Source of the DNA: CAVVYA01 sp963752345
GTDB taxonomy: Bacteria; Pseudomonadota; Alphaproteobacteria; SMXQ01
Assembly: GCA_963752345.1 (NCBI GenBank)
Contig: CAVVYA010000011.1
Coordinates: 33,770-97,769, forward strand
Direction: 5' to 3'
Length of the DNA stretch: 64,000 bases
Positions within the stretch are counted from its first letter, which is position 1; every line of letters starts with the position of its first letter. The notes under the pieces are model-generated. The model was given only the letters and a program-made list of their open reading frames with translations. It searched no databases and had not been told where the DNA came from. The translations under genes and the position numbers were made by a program. Below, piece after piece: positions 40,493-48,916 of this stretch.

Positions 40493-41317
40493 TCAGCCGG
40501 ACGATGACTCGCGCAGAATATCGTAGTGCCGCATGTATTTTTCCGTGACCAGTTCGGTCTTGACCACGACACAGACGTCGGTGGTGTTGAACTGACCGTC
40601 GATCACCGCGCCGTCACCGACGAAGCCGCCGAGCCGCAGATAGCCTTTTACGAGCGGTGGCAGCGATGCGAGGCTGGCGCGCGGATCGAGCGTCGGTTGC
40701 GGTTTGAGCTTCATGTCGACGAACAGGCTATCGAGCGCGCGCGGCCGCAACGCCGGCGGCGCCAGGTGATAGTGATAGAGATAGGACAGCGTGTCGGCGT
40801 GCGCCTGCACGTCGGTGCCGGGCAGGCTGGCGCAGCCGAACATCACCTCGACCTGGTGATGGAAGACATAGGCCGAGATGCCGCGCCACAGCAGTTGCAT
40901 GGTGGGACGGTTGCGATATCCCACGTCGACGCAAGAGCGCCCGAGCTCGAGAATCTCGCCGGGCACGGCAATGAGTTTTGATATGTCGTATTCGGATGCC
41001 GAATAGAATCGGCCCGCCTTGGCGGCGGGCTCCCGGCGCAGCAACCTGTAGGTGCCGACCACGGCGTCCGCTGCTTTGCCCCGGCTGTGGTCGATGACGA
41101 GCAGATGATCGCAATAGAGGTCGAAATCATCGACGTCGCGCCGGCTTTTGGCGGTCTCGGGCGAGGGTCGCGCCGCCATTTCCTGGTAGAACACCTGATA
41201 GCGCAGCGCTTGAGCGGCATCGATTTCGTCGCGACTTTCCGCCAGCCTGACCTCGAGATTGCCGGCTCGCAGCACCGGCATCGGCCGATTTGCCAACTTG
41301 GTCTCGGATATGGTCAT
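40493..41317 (-). CDS. OlsB-like N-acyltransferase (GNAT fold), ornithine-lipid synthesis
   Basis: This 274-residue GNAT-related protein matches the OlsB/hemolysin-like family: VRLAESRDEIDAAQALRYQV near residue 23, YCDHLLVIDHS, VVGTYRLLRRE, GEILELGRSCVDVGYRNRPT and KGYLRLGGFVGDGAVID. OlsB attaches a 3-hydroxyacyl group to ornithine. The pairing with the adjacent PlsC-type gene supports an olsBA unit making phosphate-free membrane lipids. The acceptor specificity is inferred from context. Confidence 0.83.
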   Translation of the reverse strand: MTISETKLANRPMPVLRAGNLEVRLAESRDEIDAAQALRYQVFYQEMAARPSPETAKSRRDVDDFDLYCDHLLVIDHSRGKAADAVVGTYRLLRREPAAKAGRFYSASEYDISKLIAVPGEILELGRSCVDVGYRNRPTMQLLWRGISAYVFHHQVEVMFGCASLPGTDVQAHADTLSYLYHYHLAPPALRPRALDSLFVDMKLKPQPTLDPRASLASLPPLVKGYLRLGGFVGDGAVIDGQFNTTDVCVVVKTELVTEKYMRHYDILRESSSG

Positions 41318-41343
41318 GCGCGCCCGTTTCCCTTCATGGCGGC

Positions 41344-41772
41344 CTAGCCGTCGCCATTTTTCATCGGCACCGCATAGAGTTCGAGACGGTGATCCACCAG
41401 CTTGTAACCGAGCCGCCGCGCGATTTCCCGCTGCAGGGCCTCGATCTCTTCGTTCTGAAACTCCACGACCTCGCCCGATTTGATGTCGATCAAGTGGTCA
41501 TGATGGCTTTCCCGGGCCCGCTCGTAGCGGGCGCGGCCGTCGCCGAATTCGTGGCGCGAAAGAATATTGGCTTCTTCGAACAGCCGCACCGTCCGGTATA
41601 CCGTCGCGATGCTGATGCGCGGATCGATGGCCGAAGCGCGACGATGAAGCTCCTCGACGTCGGGATGATCGGCGGCGTCGGACAGCAGACGAGCGATGAC
41701 GCGGCGCTGGCCGGTCATCTTCATGCCTTTGTCGATGCAAAGCTTTTCGAGGGTGGAAAACTCTTCAGGCAT
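41344..41772 (-). CDS. Fur-family regulator (Fur/Mur)
   Basis: This 142-residue protein has the Fur winged helix: MKMTGQRRVIARLLSDAADH, then ISIATVYRTVRLFEEANIL, and the metal-binding ESHHDHLIDI region. In Rhizobiales this locus usually encodes Mur, a manganese-responsive regulator, because Irr and RirA have taken over iron control. It is upstream of olsB and downstream of mucR on the same strand. Confidence 0.88.
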   Translation of the reverse strand: MPEEFSTLEKLCIDKGMKMTGQRRVIARLLSDAADHPDVEELHRRASAIDPRISIATVYRTVRLFEEANILSRHEFGDGRARYERARESHHDHLIDIKSGEVVEFQNEEIEALQREIARRLGYKLVDHRLELYAVPMKNGDG

Positions 41773-41818
41773 GGCTTACCCCCGCAGTCCTCTGGGCAGG
41801 CTGAGCGTTCGTTTCGGT

Positions 41819-41828
41819 TAATATATTA
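41819..41828. promoter_or_regulatory. A+T-rich palindrome at the mur promoter
   Basis: TAATATATTA is a perfect 10-base palindrome 47 bases upstream of the mur start. It contains a TATATT that may be a -10 box on the minus strand. It could also be part of a regulator site; the evidence is positional only. Confidence 0.35.
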
Positions 41829-41894
41829 TGAATGCGCGGCGCGCGCCTACCTTAATGCGAACGACGCCGGCCCGAAAGTTATTGCCTGAAGCCG

Positions 41895-42323
41895 TCAGCC
41901 GCGGCCGCGCCGCCCGCGTGGCTTGGTGCCCAGACCGATCTTCTTGGCCAGCGAACTGCGCTGCTTGGCGTAATTCGGCGCGACCATGGGGTAGTCCGGG
42001 GGAAGCTGCCAGCGCTCGCGATATTCCTCGGGCGTCATGTTGTAGGCCGTCTTGAGGTGGCGCTTGAGCATCTTGAGTTTGCGGCCGTCTTCGAGACAGA
42101 TGATGAAGTCCGGCGTCACCGACTTCTTCACCGCGATCGCCGGTTGTGGCCGGGCGCCGATGGAAGCCGGCGCGCCGCCGATCCCGGCCAGCGTGCCGTA
42201 GACCTGCTGAATGAGCTGCGGAAGGTCGGCAAGTGATACGGTATTATTGGCCACGTGCGCGGATACGATTTCCGTCGTCAAGACGAGTAGTTCATTCGAA
42301 CTGTTGTTGTTGTTATCCGCCAT
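41895..42323 (-). CDS. mucR: MucR/Ros-family zinc-finger transcriptional regulator
   Basis: This 142-residue protein has the MucR pattern: LTTEIVSAHVANNTVSLADL, SVTPDFIICLEDGRKLKMLK, and RHLKTAYNMTPEEYRERW, which form the prokaryotic zinc finger. The C-terminus is basic (RSSLAKKIGLGTKPRGRRG). MucR proteins repress exopolysaccharide, motility and virulence genes and bind A+T-rich promoters. It is divergent from a TusA-like gene; the shared 110-base spacer is A+T-rich. Confidence 0.93.
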   Translation of the reverse strand: MADNNNNSSNELLVLTTEIVSAHVANNTVSLADLPQLIQQVYGTLAGIGGAPASIGARPQPAIAVKKSVTPDFIICLEDGRKLKMLKRHLKTAYNMTPEEYRERWQLPPDYPMVAPNYAKQRSSLAKKIGLGTKPRGRRGRG

Positions 42324-42433
42324 GTTACTCGAACTCCGATACCGATGAGGTCATGGACCCCATATAAGTTTGTTTAAGGCAACGATCAATCAATAATTGT
42401 AAAATCAACGAGCTGACATTCGGGATTCCACGT

Positions 42434-42664
42434 ATGGCTCATCACGTGCTGGATATAACGCGCGATGTTTGTCCTCTCACGTTCGTAAAGACGAAATTGC
42501 TGATCGAGCGTATGTCGGCGGGCGATACGGCAGAGATTCGATTGACTGGCGCCGAGCCGCTTGAGAACGTGCCGCGCTCCGTGAGCGAGCACGGCCACAC
42601 GGTCATGTCCCTGGCGGCCGAACCGGGCGGTGGCGCGCACCTGCTCCGAATCCGCAAACGCTGA
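42434..42664 (+). CDS. TusA-family sulfurtransferase-like protein
   Basis: This 76-residue protein matches the TusA/SirA fold: MAHHVLDITRDVCPLTFVKT, with the catalytic-type Cys13 in the family CPxP-like site (here CPLT). TusA proteins carry persulfide sulfur to tRNA thiolation, molybdenum cofactor or other acceptors. The end of the gene is 1 base from the rimI stop (convergent). It shares its promoter region with mucR. The substrate is unknown. Confidence 0.85.
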   Translation: MAHHVLDITRDVCPLTFVKTKLLIERMSAGDTAEIRLTGAEPLENVPRSVSEHGHTVMSLAAEPGGGAHLLRIRKR

Positions 42665-42665
42665 T

Positions 42666-43181
42666 TTACGGATCGCGAAAGCCGCCGCTGAGATTGCGCC
42701 GCAAGGTCAGGGCCGACACGGCGGGACCCGATTTGCGCCGGTAATAACCGGGCCGTCGGCCGACGGTAAAGAAACCGAGACTGCGATAGAGCCGCTGCGC
42801 CGCGGTGTTGTCTTCCGCCACCTCGAGAAAAAGCCGCGCCGCCCCGCGATTGGTCGATTCGACAATGATCGATTCGACAAGCTGGCGACCGATGCCGCCG
42901 CGGCGATGCTCGGGGAGAACGCCGATCGACAGCAACTCGCGTTCGTCGGCGGCGCCGCTTGCCAGGGCGAAGCCGATCGGCGCATCGCCCGCCGAATCGA
43001 TTTCGCCGGGCAGAACCGCGATATAGCCGAAGGCGCCGGGCATGCGCATCACCTGGCCGACGGTGAAGGCATTCCAGGAATCGTCGAAGCAGGCGGCGTG
43101 CAATCCGGCGACCACCTTATGCATGGCGACCTGCACGGGCAACAGACGCACGGGCATGGCGGCGGGCTCGGTCGCCCTCAT
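42666..43181 (-). CDS. rimI: Ribosomal-protein-alanine N-acetyltransferase-like GNAT
   Basis: This 171-residue GNAT lies directly downstream of tsaB, where RimI is usually found. It has LHAACFDDSWNAFTVGQVM near residue 28, ELLSIGVLPEHRRGGIGRQL (acetyl-CoA loop) near 85 and RLFLEVAEDNTAAQRLYRSL. RimI acetylates the N-terminal Ala of S18 and other proteins. The start overlaps the tsaB stop by 4 bases. The last 15 residues differ from the family, but the frame is uninterrupted. Confidence 0.88.
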   Translation of the reverse strand: MRATEPAAMPVRLLPVQVAMHKVVAGLHAACFDDSWNAFTVGQVMRMPGAFGYIAVLPGEIDSAGDAPIGFALASGAADERELLSIGVLPEHRRGGIGRQLVESIIVESTNRGAARLFLEVAEDNTAAQRLYRSLGFFTVGRRPGYYRRKSGPAVSALTLRRNLSGGFRDP

Positions 43182-43879
43182 GATACGGATCCCGCACCGA
43201 ACGGTTGCGGCAAACGCACCGCAGGCGCGCGCAAATAGAGCGGACGCAACGGTCCTGCCGGGGCACCGGCCGCGAGGCGCGCGGCGGCGATCACCGCGAC
43301 ATCCGCGGCGTCCGGCACCTGGGCCGCGGACAGCGCGACGCGCGCCGGATTGCCGAGCGCCGCGCTCAACCGCGCCGCGCCATCGCCCGCGAGCACAAGC
43401 CGTCCCGCCGGCAGGATCGCGTGGGCGTCGGCCGGCATCAGAATGGCTGCATCGCCGCGCGCGGAAAATCCGAGCGCGGTGGCGTCGAGCGCGTAGACCT
43501 GCAGATAAAGATCGTCGCGTTTGGTCTCGATCGCGACCGCCAGGGCTCCCGCGTCCCGCGCCTCGTCGCGCGCCGCGAAGGCGATGGCGTCGAACGTCGA
43601 GATGCCGAGAACGGGACGGTCCGCCGCAAGGGCGATGGCGCGCGCGGTCGCCAGACCGATCCGCAGGCCGGTGAAGGCGCCGGGTCCGTTGGTCACCGCC
43701 GCGGCGCTCAGCGCGGTAAAATCGCACCCGGCTTCGCGCATGACCTCGTCGATCATCGGCACCAGAGCTTCCGACTGGCCGCGTTGCATGGCGCGGGCGC
43801 GCCGCGCCACCACCGCGCCGTCGCGCCACAGGGCAACCGAGCAGGCATCGCACGCCGTATCAAACGCCAGAAGATTCAT
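43178..43879 (-). CDS. tsaB: tRNA threonylcarbamoyladenosine biosynthesis protein TsaB
   Basis: TsaB supports TsaD in making t6A37 in tRNA. The ASKHA-fold pattern is clear: MNLLAFDTACDACSVALW, then MQRGQSEALVPMIDEVM and TNGPGAFTGLRIGLATARAI near 65-84. Its length of 233 residues is normal. tsaB-rimI is a conserved pair. The divergent neighbour is a D-Ala-D-Ala dipeptidase, with 64 bases between starts. Confidence 0.93.
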   Translation of the reverse strand: MNLLAFDTACDACSVALWRDGAVVARRARAMQRGQSEALVPMIDEVMREAGCDFTALSAAAVTNGPGAFTGLRIGLATARAIALAADRPVLGISTFDAIAFAARDEARDAGALAVAIETKRDDLYLQVYALDATALGFSARGDAAILMPADAHAILPAGRLVLAGDGAARLSAALGNPARVALSAAQVPDAADVAVIAAARLAAGAPAGPLRPLYLRAPAVRLPQPFGAGSVS

Positions 43880-43943
43880 CGTCCGCCAAATATGCTAGAG
43901 TGCCGCCGCATCACCGAACTCATGAACGCCGCCGAAGTTCTCC

Positions 43944-44557
43944 ATGACCTCACCCGCGCCGCCACCGCCGTCGCCGCCCTCTCCTGCCCCATCGCTGCCG
44001 TTCGTCCCGCTGGTCGAGATCGCGCCGCCCACCTTCGCCGTGGTCCACGAGATCGCCTACGCCACCGCCGACAACATCACCGGCAAGGCCGTCTATCAAC
44101 GCCCCGGATGCTACCTCCATCCCGACGCCGCTGAAAAGCTCGCCCGTGCCATTGCCCTGGCCGGCGCGCTTGGCCTCGGCCTGAAAATCTTCGATGCCTA
44201 CCGACCGACCGAAGCGCAGTGGGCCTTGTGGAATGCCAAACCGGACCCCGATTTCCTGGCCGATCCACGGCGCGGGTCACCCCATTCGCGCGGCGTGGCC
44301 GTGGATGTGACGCTGCTCGACGAAGCGGGCCGCGAACTCGACATGGGGACGCCGTTCGATGCCTTCCGGCCCCAGTCGCACCACGGGCGGACCGACGTCT
44401 CCGTGGCGGCGCAGCGTAACCGCCTGCTGCTGCTTGGCCTCATGAGCGCGGCCGGGTGGGATTTCTACCGTAACGAATGGTGGCACTACCAGCTTTTCGA
44501 ACTCGCGCAGCTATCCCCTGATCGACGACGGCAAGGGCGCGCCGCCGATGATGTGAG
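43944..44557 (+). CDS. D-alanyl-D-alanine dipeptidase (DdpX/VanX family), frame interrupted
   Basis: This zinc dipeptidase (M15D) should hydrolyse D-Ala-D-Ala. The core has YATADNITGKAVYQRPGCYL, GLKIFDAYRPTEAQWALW, the metal motif SPHSRGVAVDVTLLDEAG and EWWHYQLF. The last residues are out of frame: removing a G at 44499 gives NSRSYPLIDDGKGAPPMM and a stop at 44557, matching the family end. The first ~25 residues are Pro/Ser-rich and lack a clear signal peptide, so the enzyme is probably cytoplasmic. Without the repair a long artificial frame runs on. Confidence 0.88.
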
Positions 44558-44598
44558 CGTGGCCCGCCGCGCGCGCATCCATCATCTGGACACGGCAG

Positions 44599-44620
44599 GG
44601 CCGGCGCAAGCGCCGGCCCA
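44599..44620. terminator. Hairpin between convergent genes, possible bidirectional terminator
   Basis: GGGCCGGCGC/GCGCCGGCCC (44599-44608 and 44611-44620) is a perfect 10-base stem midway between the stops of the dipeptidase (44557) and the Bax-like gene (44643). There is no T-tract, so intrinsic termination is uncertain. Confidence 0.5.
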
Positions 44621-44642
44621 TCACATCCGTCAATACCGCCGC

Positions 44643-45734
44643 TTAAGCGCCGGGCCGCAGATCGCCGGCGATCTGTTCATTGGTCAGGCGCGCACGGTCG
44701 AACACGCGAAGATCGTTCATCTGCATGAGCTGGCGAACGTCGGCGATGTAGTCGCCGGCGCGCTCCGAATAACTGACCAGCGTCTTGGCCAGCACATCGC
44801 CAGCCATCGGGCCGAAGTCGTGGCGGCCGGGAGGCGCCTTGCGGCGCATGTCGGCGCGCAGCTTGCGAAAATCCGCATAGGCCGGATGGGAGTTCAGGTT
44901 GTGCATATAGGACCGCACGCTGCCCGACAGATCCTCGAAGGTGCGCATGCGAAACATCTCGTTGCCATGGCGGTCATAGGACGGCATGGCGGCCGCGAAC
45001 TCGATGAAGATCTTCTGGCCGAACAGCGCATTGCCCTTCTGGGCGAAGCGCGAGGTGCCCCAACCGCTTTCGAGCGCGGCCTGGGCGAGGGCCAGCGACG
45101 GCGGCACCACGTCGATGCGCTTCAGCAGCTCGGCCGTGTCGGGCCGCTTGAGATCGTAGAGCCGGGTCATCTCTTCAAGCCACGCCTGTTCTTTCTGACT
45201 GAACTCGCGGCCGGTCGCGGCTTTGCGCGACAAGGCCTCGAGCGCCGCGCGGCGGTCGAGGATTTCCTCATTGGCGCGCAGGATCATCGGCAGCATGGCC
45301 TTGATGAACACGACCTTGCGGATTTCGGGCGATTGCACATCGGGCAGATCGTTGGGCAGGCTGGCGAGATAGAGACGGGGCACGGTGCCCTGCCCGTCGC
45401 GCAGCAGATCGAGCCGGTAGCCCATGTCCTCGAAATAGCCGACGAGACGCTGGCTATTGCCGATAGCCTGGACCATGCCCGTTAGATCGAGCATGCCGAG
45501 CGTGCCGGCGGGACCGAACTTGGTCCAGGCGGTGCTGGGCTCGACCGCGGCACCGATCGGCGCGGAAAACGCCACGCGCGACGCATTGGCGCGATGGACG
45601 CCCGAAGGCGGCGTCGCCAACGCGAGAATGAGACAAAGGCAGAGGCCGACACCGCTGATATGCGCGGGTTTGACGAACGCCGACCCCAAGCCCGAAAATG
45701 AACGAACCAATAAACGCAAGGAAACCCCTCTCAT
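44643..45734 (-). CDS. Bax-like glucosaminidase-domain exported protein
   Basis: This protein of about 363 residues has an N-terminal hydrophobic segment (HISGVGLCLCLILALATP) as a signal anchor and a C-terminal glucosaminidase domain: QAALESGWGTSRFAQKGNAL with the catalytic Glu, then FEDLSGSVRSYMHNLNSHPA. It is related to E. coli Bax, a putative peptidoglycan hydrolase. I chose the ATG at 45734 because AAGGGGG lies 8 bases upstream, whereas the ATG at 45761 lacks such a site. It is convergent with the D-Ala-D-Ala dipeptidase, so two envelope genes face each other. Confidence 0.82.
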   Translation of the reverse strand: MRGVSLRLLVRSFSGLGSAFVKPAHISGVGLCLCLILALATPPSGVHRANASRVAFSAPIGAAVEPSTAWTKFGPAGTLGMLDLTGMVQAIGNSQRLVGYFEDMGYRLDLLRDGQGTVPRLYLASLPNDLPDVQSPEIRKVVFIKAMLPMILRANEEILDRRAALEALSRKAATGREFSQKEQAWLEEMTRLYDLKRPDTAELLKRIDVVPPSLALAQAALESGWGTSRFAQKGNALFGQKIFIEFAAAMPSYDRHGNEMFRMRTFEDLSGSVRSYMHNLNSHPAYADFRKLRADMRRKAPPGRHDFGPMAGDVLAKTLVSYSERAGDYIADVRQLMQMNDLRVFDRARLTNEQIAGDLRPGA

Positions 45735-45789
45735 AACAAGCACCCCCTTGTTCCCATTCATGGGTAAGGCAGGTGGAGACCGGCCCGAA

Positions 45790-46341
45790 CTATTGGGCCG
45801 CCCGCACCTCCCGGACTTCAGGGATGTAGTGCCGGAGTAAATTCTCGATCCCCGCCTTCAGGGTGGCCGTCGAGCTCGGACAACCCGAGCACGAACCCTG
45901 CAGGTGCAAAAACACGACGCCGTCCTCGAAACTGCGGAACACGATGTCGCCGCCGTCCTGGGCAACCGCGGGGCGCACCCGGGTCTCCAGAAGTTCTTTG
46001 ATCTGGGCGACGATTTCGCCCTCGTCCCCGTCGGCCTGAGCCTCGCCCGCGTCGCCCGCCGCGAACAGCGCCTGGCCGGAGGTGAAATGCTCCATGATGA
46101 CGGCAAGAATGGCCGGCTTGAGCAGCTGCCAATCGCGGTCGTCATGTTTGGTCACGGTGACGAAATCGCTGCCGAAAAACACCCCGCGCACGCCTTCGAC
46201 ACCGAACAGCGCCGCCGCCAGCGGCGAGCGGCCAGCCGTTTCCACCGCGGGAAAATCCGCGGTGCCCGCTGCCATGACCTCACGACCGGGAAGAAACTTC
46301 AAAGTCGCCGGATTGGGTGTCTGCTCGGTTTGGATAAACAT
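45790..46341 (-). CDS. Nfu-type iron-sulfur cluster carrier protein
   Basis: This 183-residue protein has an N-terminal Nfu_N domain (MFIQTEQTPNPATLKFLPGR, then GVEGVRGVFFGSDFVTVTKH) and a C-terminal NifU-like domain with the cluster CxxC in LQGSCSGCPSSTATL. It carries [4Fe-4S] clusters to target enzymes. The alphaproteobacterial locus is usually named nifU-like/nfuA. It is followed by the Bax-like gene. A perfect CtrA-type box lies 32-46 bases upstream of its start. Confidence 0.93.
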   Translation of the reverse strand: MFIQTEQTPNPATLKFLPGREVMAAGTADFPAVETAGRSPLAAALFGVEGVRGVFFGSDFVTVTKHDDRDWQLLKPAILAVIMEHFTSGQALFAAGDAGEAQADGDEGEIVAQIKELLETRVRPAVAQDGGDIVFRSFEDGVVFLHLQGSCSGCPSSTATLKAGIENLLRHYIPEVREVRAAQ

Positions 46342-46372
46342 GGCAAATAGAGGTCCAAGTGATCGTGCTGTG

Positions 46373-46387
46373 TTAAACCTTTGTTAA
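46373..46387. promoter_or_regulatory. Perfect CtrA-type box TTAA-N7-TTAA
   Basis: TTAA (46373-46376), 7 bases, TTAA (46384-46387) matches the consensus bound by the alphaproteobacterial cell-cycle regulator CtrA exactly. It lies 32-46 bases upstream of the nfuA ATG. The motif is short and could occur by chance in this A+T-rich patch. Confidence 0.5.
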
Positions 46388-46617
46388 ACATTGGCCAGGG
46401 AACGATCAAAATCAAGATAATTTTCCCTAACTATTTCATATGGTTAACGTCGGGCGCCGAATTGAATTGTCCTTATGGCAACGCTGCATATGGCAAAGAA
46501 TTCCTTAAACGGATGCAGAAAGTCATATTGTTACTTACCGTAAGGGATACTTACAGACGCAGAAAAGCGCGCTCTTTCAGGGGAGGCATTGGACCGAAGG
46601 AGGTGTCGCGGCATCGG

Positions 46618-46635
46618 GACCGGCCTTGGCCGGTC
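46618..46635. repeat. Inverted repeat downstream of the universal stress gene
   Basis: GACCGGCC/GGCCGGTC (46618-46625 and 46628-46635) with a 2-base gap lies 18 bases after the usp stop. A second repeat, CTGACCG-GG-CGGTCAG, overlaps the stop itself. No T-tract follows on the minus strand, so a terminator role is unproven. Confidence 0.45.
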
Positions 46636-46652
46636 AGCGTCTGACCGGGCGG

Positions 46653-47180
46653 TCAGGTCAGCAGGTCGAGCTCCGCGTGGGTCAGGCTACCCGGCACGAT
46701 GGTCAGCGGGATGCGCAACTGATTCCACATCTTGCCGGCCAGGGCCGAGATCAGCGGGCCCGGGTTCTTGCCGCCCGAGGCGGCGGCGAGCACCAGGATG
46801 GAGATGGTTTCGTCTTCGTTGATGAGCTTGATCAGTTCGTCGCGCAGAGCGCCCTCGCGGATATGGAACACCGGCGTCTTGCCGCAGATGCCCTGGACCT
46901 CGGCCGAATGGGTATGAAGGACGGTTTCCGCCTCCTGGCGCTTCTCCTCCCGCATCAGGTCCTCGACCGCGCCGAAGGCCTGAAAATCGCCGGGTTCGAT
47001 GACATAGAGCAGCGCGACGCGGCCGCCGGTCTTCTTGGCCCGCAGCGCCGCATAATGCAGCGCGACCTTGTGTTCCTCGCTCTTGTCGACGACCACCAGG
47101 AAGACGCGCTCGGGGGCGGGCACCCCCGCCGGGGTCTCGCCGGGCGCGGTCGGGCCGGGTTGGGACGTGCTATCGCTCAT
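46653..47180 (-). CDS. Universal stress protein (UspA family)
   Basis: This 175-residue single-domain Usp has RVFLVVVDKSEEHKVALHYA at about 25-44, GGRVALLYVIEPGDFQ and a helix/loop end LVLAAASGGKNPGPLISALA. Usp proteins bind ATP or act in stress responses. A clear ATP-binding G-2x-G-9x-G(S/T) loop is not complete here. It ends just before a pair of inverted repeats and lies next to the Alph_Pro_TM/TauE genes on the same strand, 74 bases apart. Confidence 0.8.
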   Translation of the reverse strand: MSDSTSQPGPTAPGETPAGVPAPERVFLVVVDKSEEHKVALHYAALRAKKTGGRVALLYVIEPGDFQAFGAVEDLMREEKRQEAETVLHTHSAEVQGICGKTPVFHIREGALRDELIKLINEDETISILVLAAASGGKNPGPLISALAGKMWNQLRIPLTIVPGSLTHAELDLLT

Positions 47181-47254
47181 CGGTCGCTGATCTCCGTCTC
47201 GAATAGGAACCGCCCTTGTCCGACATCCAGACCATGTCCATTCAGACCGGGCGG

Positions 47255-47995
47255 TCAGGTCCTGCGGAAGGCGACGCCGGCCATCCAGCCGGCGGACAAT
47301 GCGACGACGACCGCCAGTATGCCGTAGAGCACCGGCCGCCGGTGAGCGAAATCGAACAGTTCGGCGCCGAACCCGACCTTGCCCACGACCAGCGGCGTGC
47401 TCTGGGCGCTGACCACATTGCCGTCGCGCACCAGGAAGACATCGGCGGTATAGGTCCCGGTCGGCACGTTCGAGGGGAAATAGATGCGCGTGCGGAATAG
47501 CCGGGCGCCGAGGAAGCTCACCTTGCCGGTTTCCTCGAGATAGAGTTCCTCGCGCTGCTTGTTGCGGATCAGCGCGCGGCGGAACTCCTCGACCTCCTGC
47601 GGCGCCGCGGCGCGCGCCGGCACCAGATGCAGATAGTCGAAGCCGATCTCGTGACGCACGCGGGCGACCGGCGAGAGGATTTCGGAGAGCGGCTTGGCCG
47701 ATGCCACGACGTAGAACGACGGCGCGTTGTTGAACACCATCTCGCGCTCGTTGATCCAGATGCCCGCGATGCGCGCCTTGCGCCGCACGATCTCCGTGCG
47801 CGGCGGACCGCGCACCACCACCACCACGTCGCCGGTGCCCTCGATGGCGCCGAACAGCAGCACGTCGGTGCCGACGAAGCCGGTGGTGATGGCGACGAGA
47901 TGTTCGGACAGGTCGGCGACCAATTGCGCGCGCGCGGCCGGCGCCACCGCGAGCAGCGCCAGGACGACGGCGGCGATCCGCACGAAGGCGTGCAT
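47255..47995 (-). CDS. Alph_Pro_TM (TIGR02186-type) membrane protein
   Basis: This 246-residue protein has a signal peptide (MHAFVRIAAVVLALLAVAPA), a periplasmic region with LVADLSEHLVAITTGFVGTD and VVRGPPRTEIVRRKARIAGI, and a C-terminal membrane helix (PVLYGILAVVVALSAGWMAG). This is the alphaproteobacterial family Alph_Pro_TM, whose members are often next to TauE/SafE permeases. Its ATG overlaps the upstream TauE stop by ATGA, so it is translationally coupled. The role (accessory to sulfite or sulfonate export?) is unproven. Confidence 0.87.
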   Translation of the reverse strand: MHAFVRIAAVVLALLAVAPAARAQLVADLSEHLVAITTGFVGTDVLLFGAIEGTGDVVVVVRGPPRTEIVRRKARIAGIWINEREMVFNNAPSFYVVASAKPLSEILSPVARVRHEIGFDYLHLVPARAAAPQEVEEFRRALIRNKQREELYLEETGKVSFLGARLFRTRIYFPSNVPTGTYTADVFLVRDGNVVSAQSTPLVVGKVGFGAELFDFAHRRPVLYGILAVVVALSAGWMAGVAFRRT

Positions 47996-48916
47996 CAGTC
48001 GCGCACCCCGTGGCCGATGGAATAGAGGTCGGCGGGCGGGGCGACCAGGTCGAACACCAGCTTGATACCGACCGCGAGCACCACCACGGCGAGCAGGGCG
48101 CGGAGCTGTTCGCCGGGGATCTTGCCGGCCAGCCGGCTGCCGAACTGGGCGCCGACCACAGCGCTGGTCAGCAGAATAATCGCCAGCAGGGCGTCGACCG
48201 TCTGGTTCTGCACCGCCTGGAGGAAGGTGACGTTGGCGGTGACGAAGATGATCTGGAACAGCGAGGTGCCGATCACCACCACGGTCGGCATGCCGAGCAG
48301 ATAGATCATCGCCGGCACCAGGATGAAGCCGCCGCCGACGCCCATGATGGCCGACAGGACACCGACGCAGAAGCCGACGGTCAGGGGCAGCAGCGCGCTG
48401 ATATAGAGCTTCGATTTGCGAAAGCGCATCTTGAGCGGCAGGCCGTGCAGCCAGGTATGCTGATGCAGCTTGCGCACCGGCATGGTCGGACTGGCGGCGG
48501 CGCAGGATGGCGCGCGACGATTCGACCAGCATCAGACCGCCGATGATGCCGAGAAAGACCACGTAGCTCAGCGAGATCACCAGGTCGAGCTGACCGATCT
48601 CGCGCAGCAGGGTATAGAGCAGCACGCCGAGGGACGAGCCGAAGAAGCCGCCGATCAGCAGCACCGCGCCCATGCGGAAATCCACGTTGCCGCGCCGCCA
48701 ATGGGCGAGCGCGCCGGATACCGAGGCGGCCACCACCTGGTTGGCCTCGCTCGCCACCGCGACCGCGGGCGGCACGCCGACGAAGATGAGAAGGGGCGTC
48801 ATGAGAAAGCCGCCGCCGACGCCGAGCAATCCGGAGAGGAAACCGACTCCGGCTCCCATGCCGAGGAGCAGGAACACGTCCACCGACAGTTCGGCAATCG
48901 GCAGATAGATCTGCAT
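47995..48916 (-). CDS. TauE/SafE-family permease, copy 1 (frame interrupted)
   Basis: This multi-pass permease of about 305 residues belongs to the TauE/SafE sulfite-exporter group. Its first half has the signature GVGFLSGLLGVGGGFLMTPL, and after a shift the second half repeats it as VLSAIMGVGGGFILVPAMIY. The shift at 48487 is repaired by removing one base, giving RQSTMPVRKLHQHTW. It is 60-70% alike, by eye, to the next gene, including the loop KLHQHTWLHGLPLKMRFRKS. It begins MQIYLPIAELSVDVF. The substrate is unknown: sulfite, sulfonate or other anions. Confidence 0.85.

Larger units (their letters stand above)
46342..46652. other. A+T-rich intergenic region upstream of nfuA
   Basis: About 310 bases, distinctly A+T-richer than the rest of the window. 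It holds the CtrA-type site at 46373-46387. A small frame (46381-46644) exists but ends without family similarity and I do not call it. An AAGGAGG-like sequence near 46597 has no useful ATG after it. A hairpin at 46618-46635 follows the universal stress gene. Confidence 0.45.

Noticed and set aside
44558..45485. Long continuation of the D-Ala-D-Ala dipeptidase frame
   Set aside because: The continuation lies opposite the Bax-like gene and the family end is recovered by removing one G at 44499.
46381..46644. Small protein of 87 residues in the nfuA-usp gap
   Set aside because: No family similarity, no convincing ribosome binding site, and its end runs into the inverted repeats; too weak to call.
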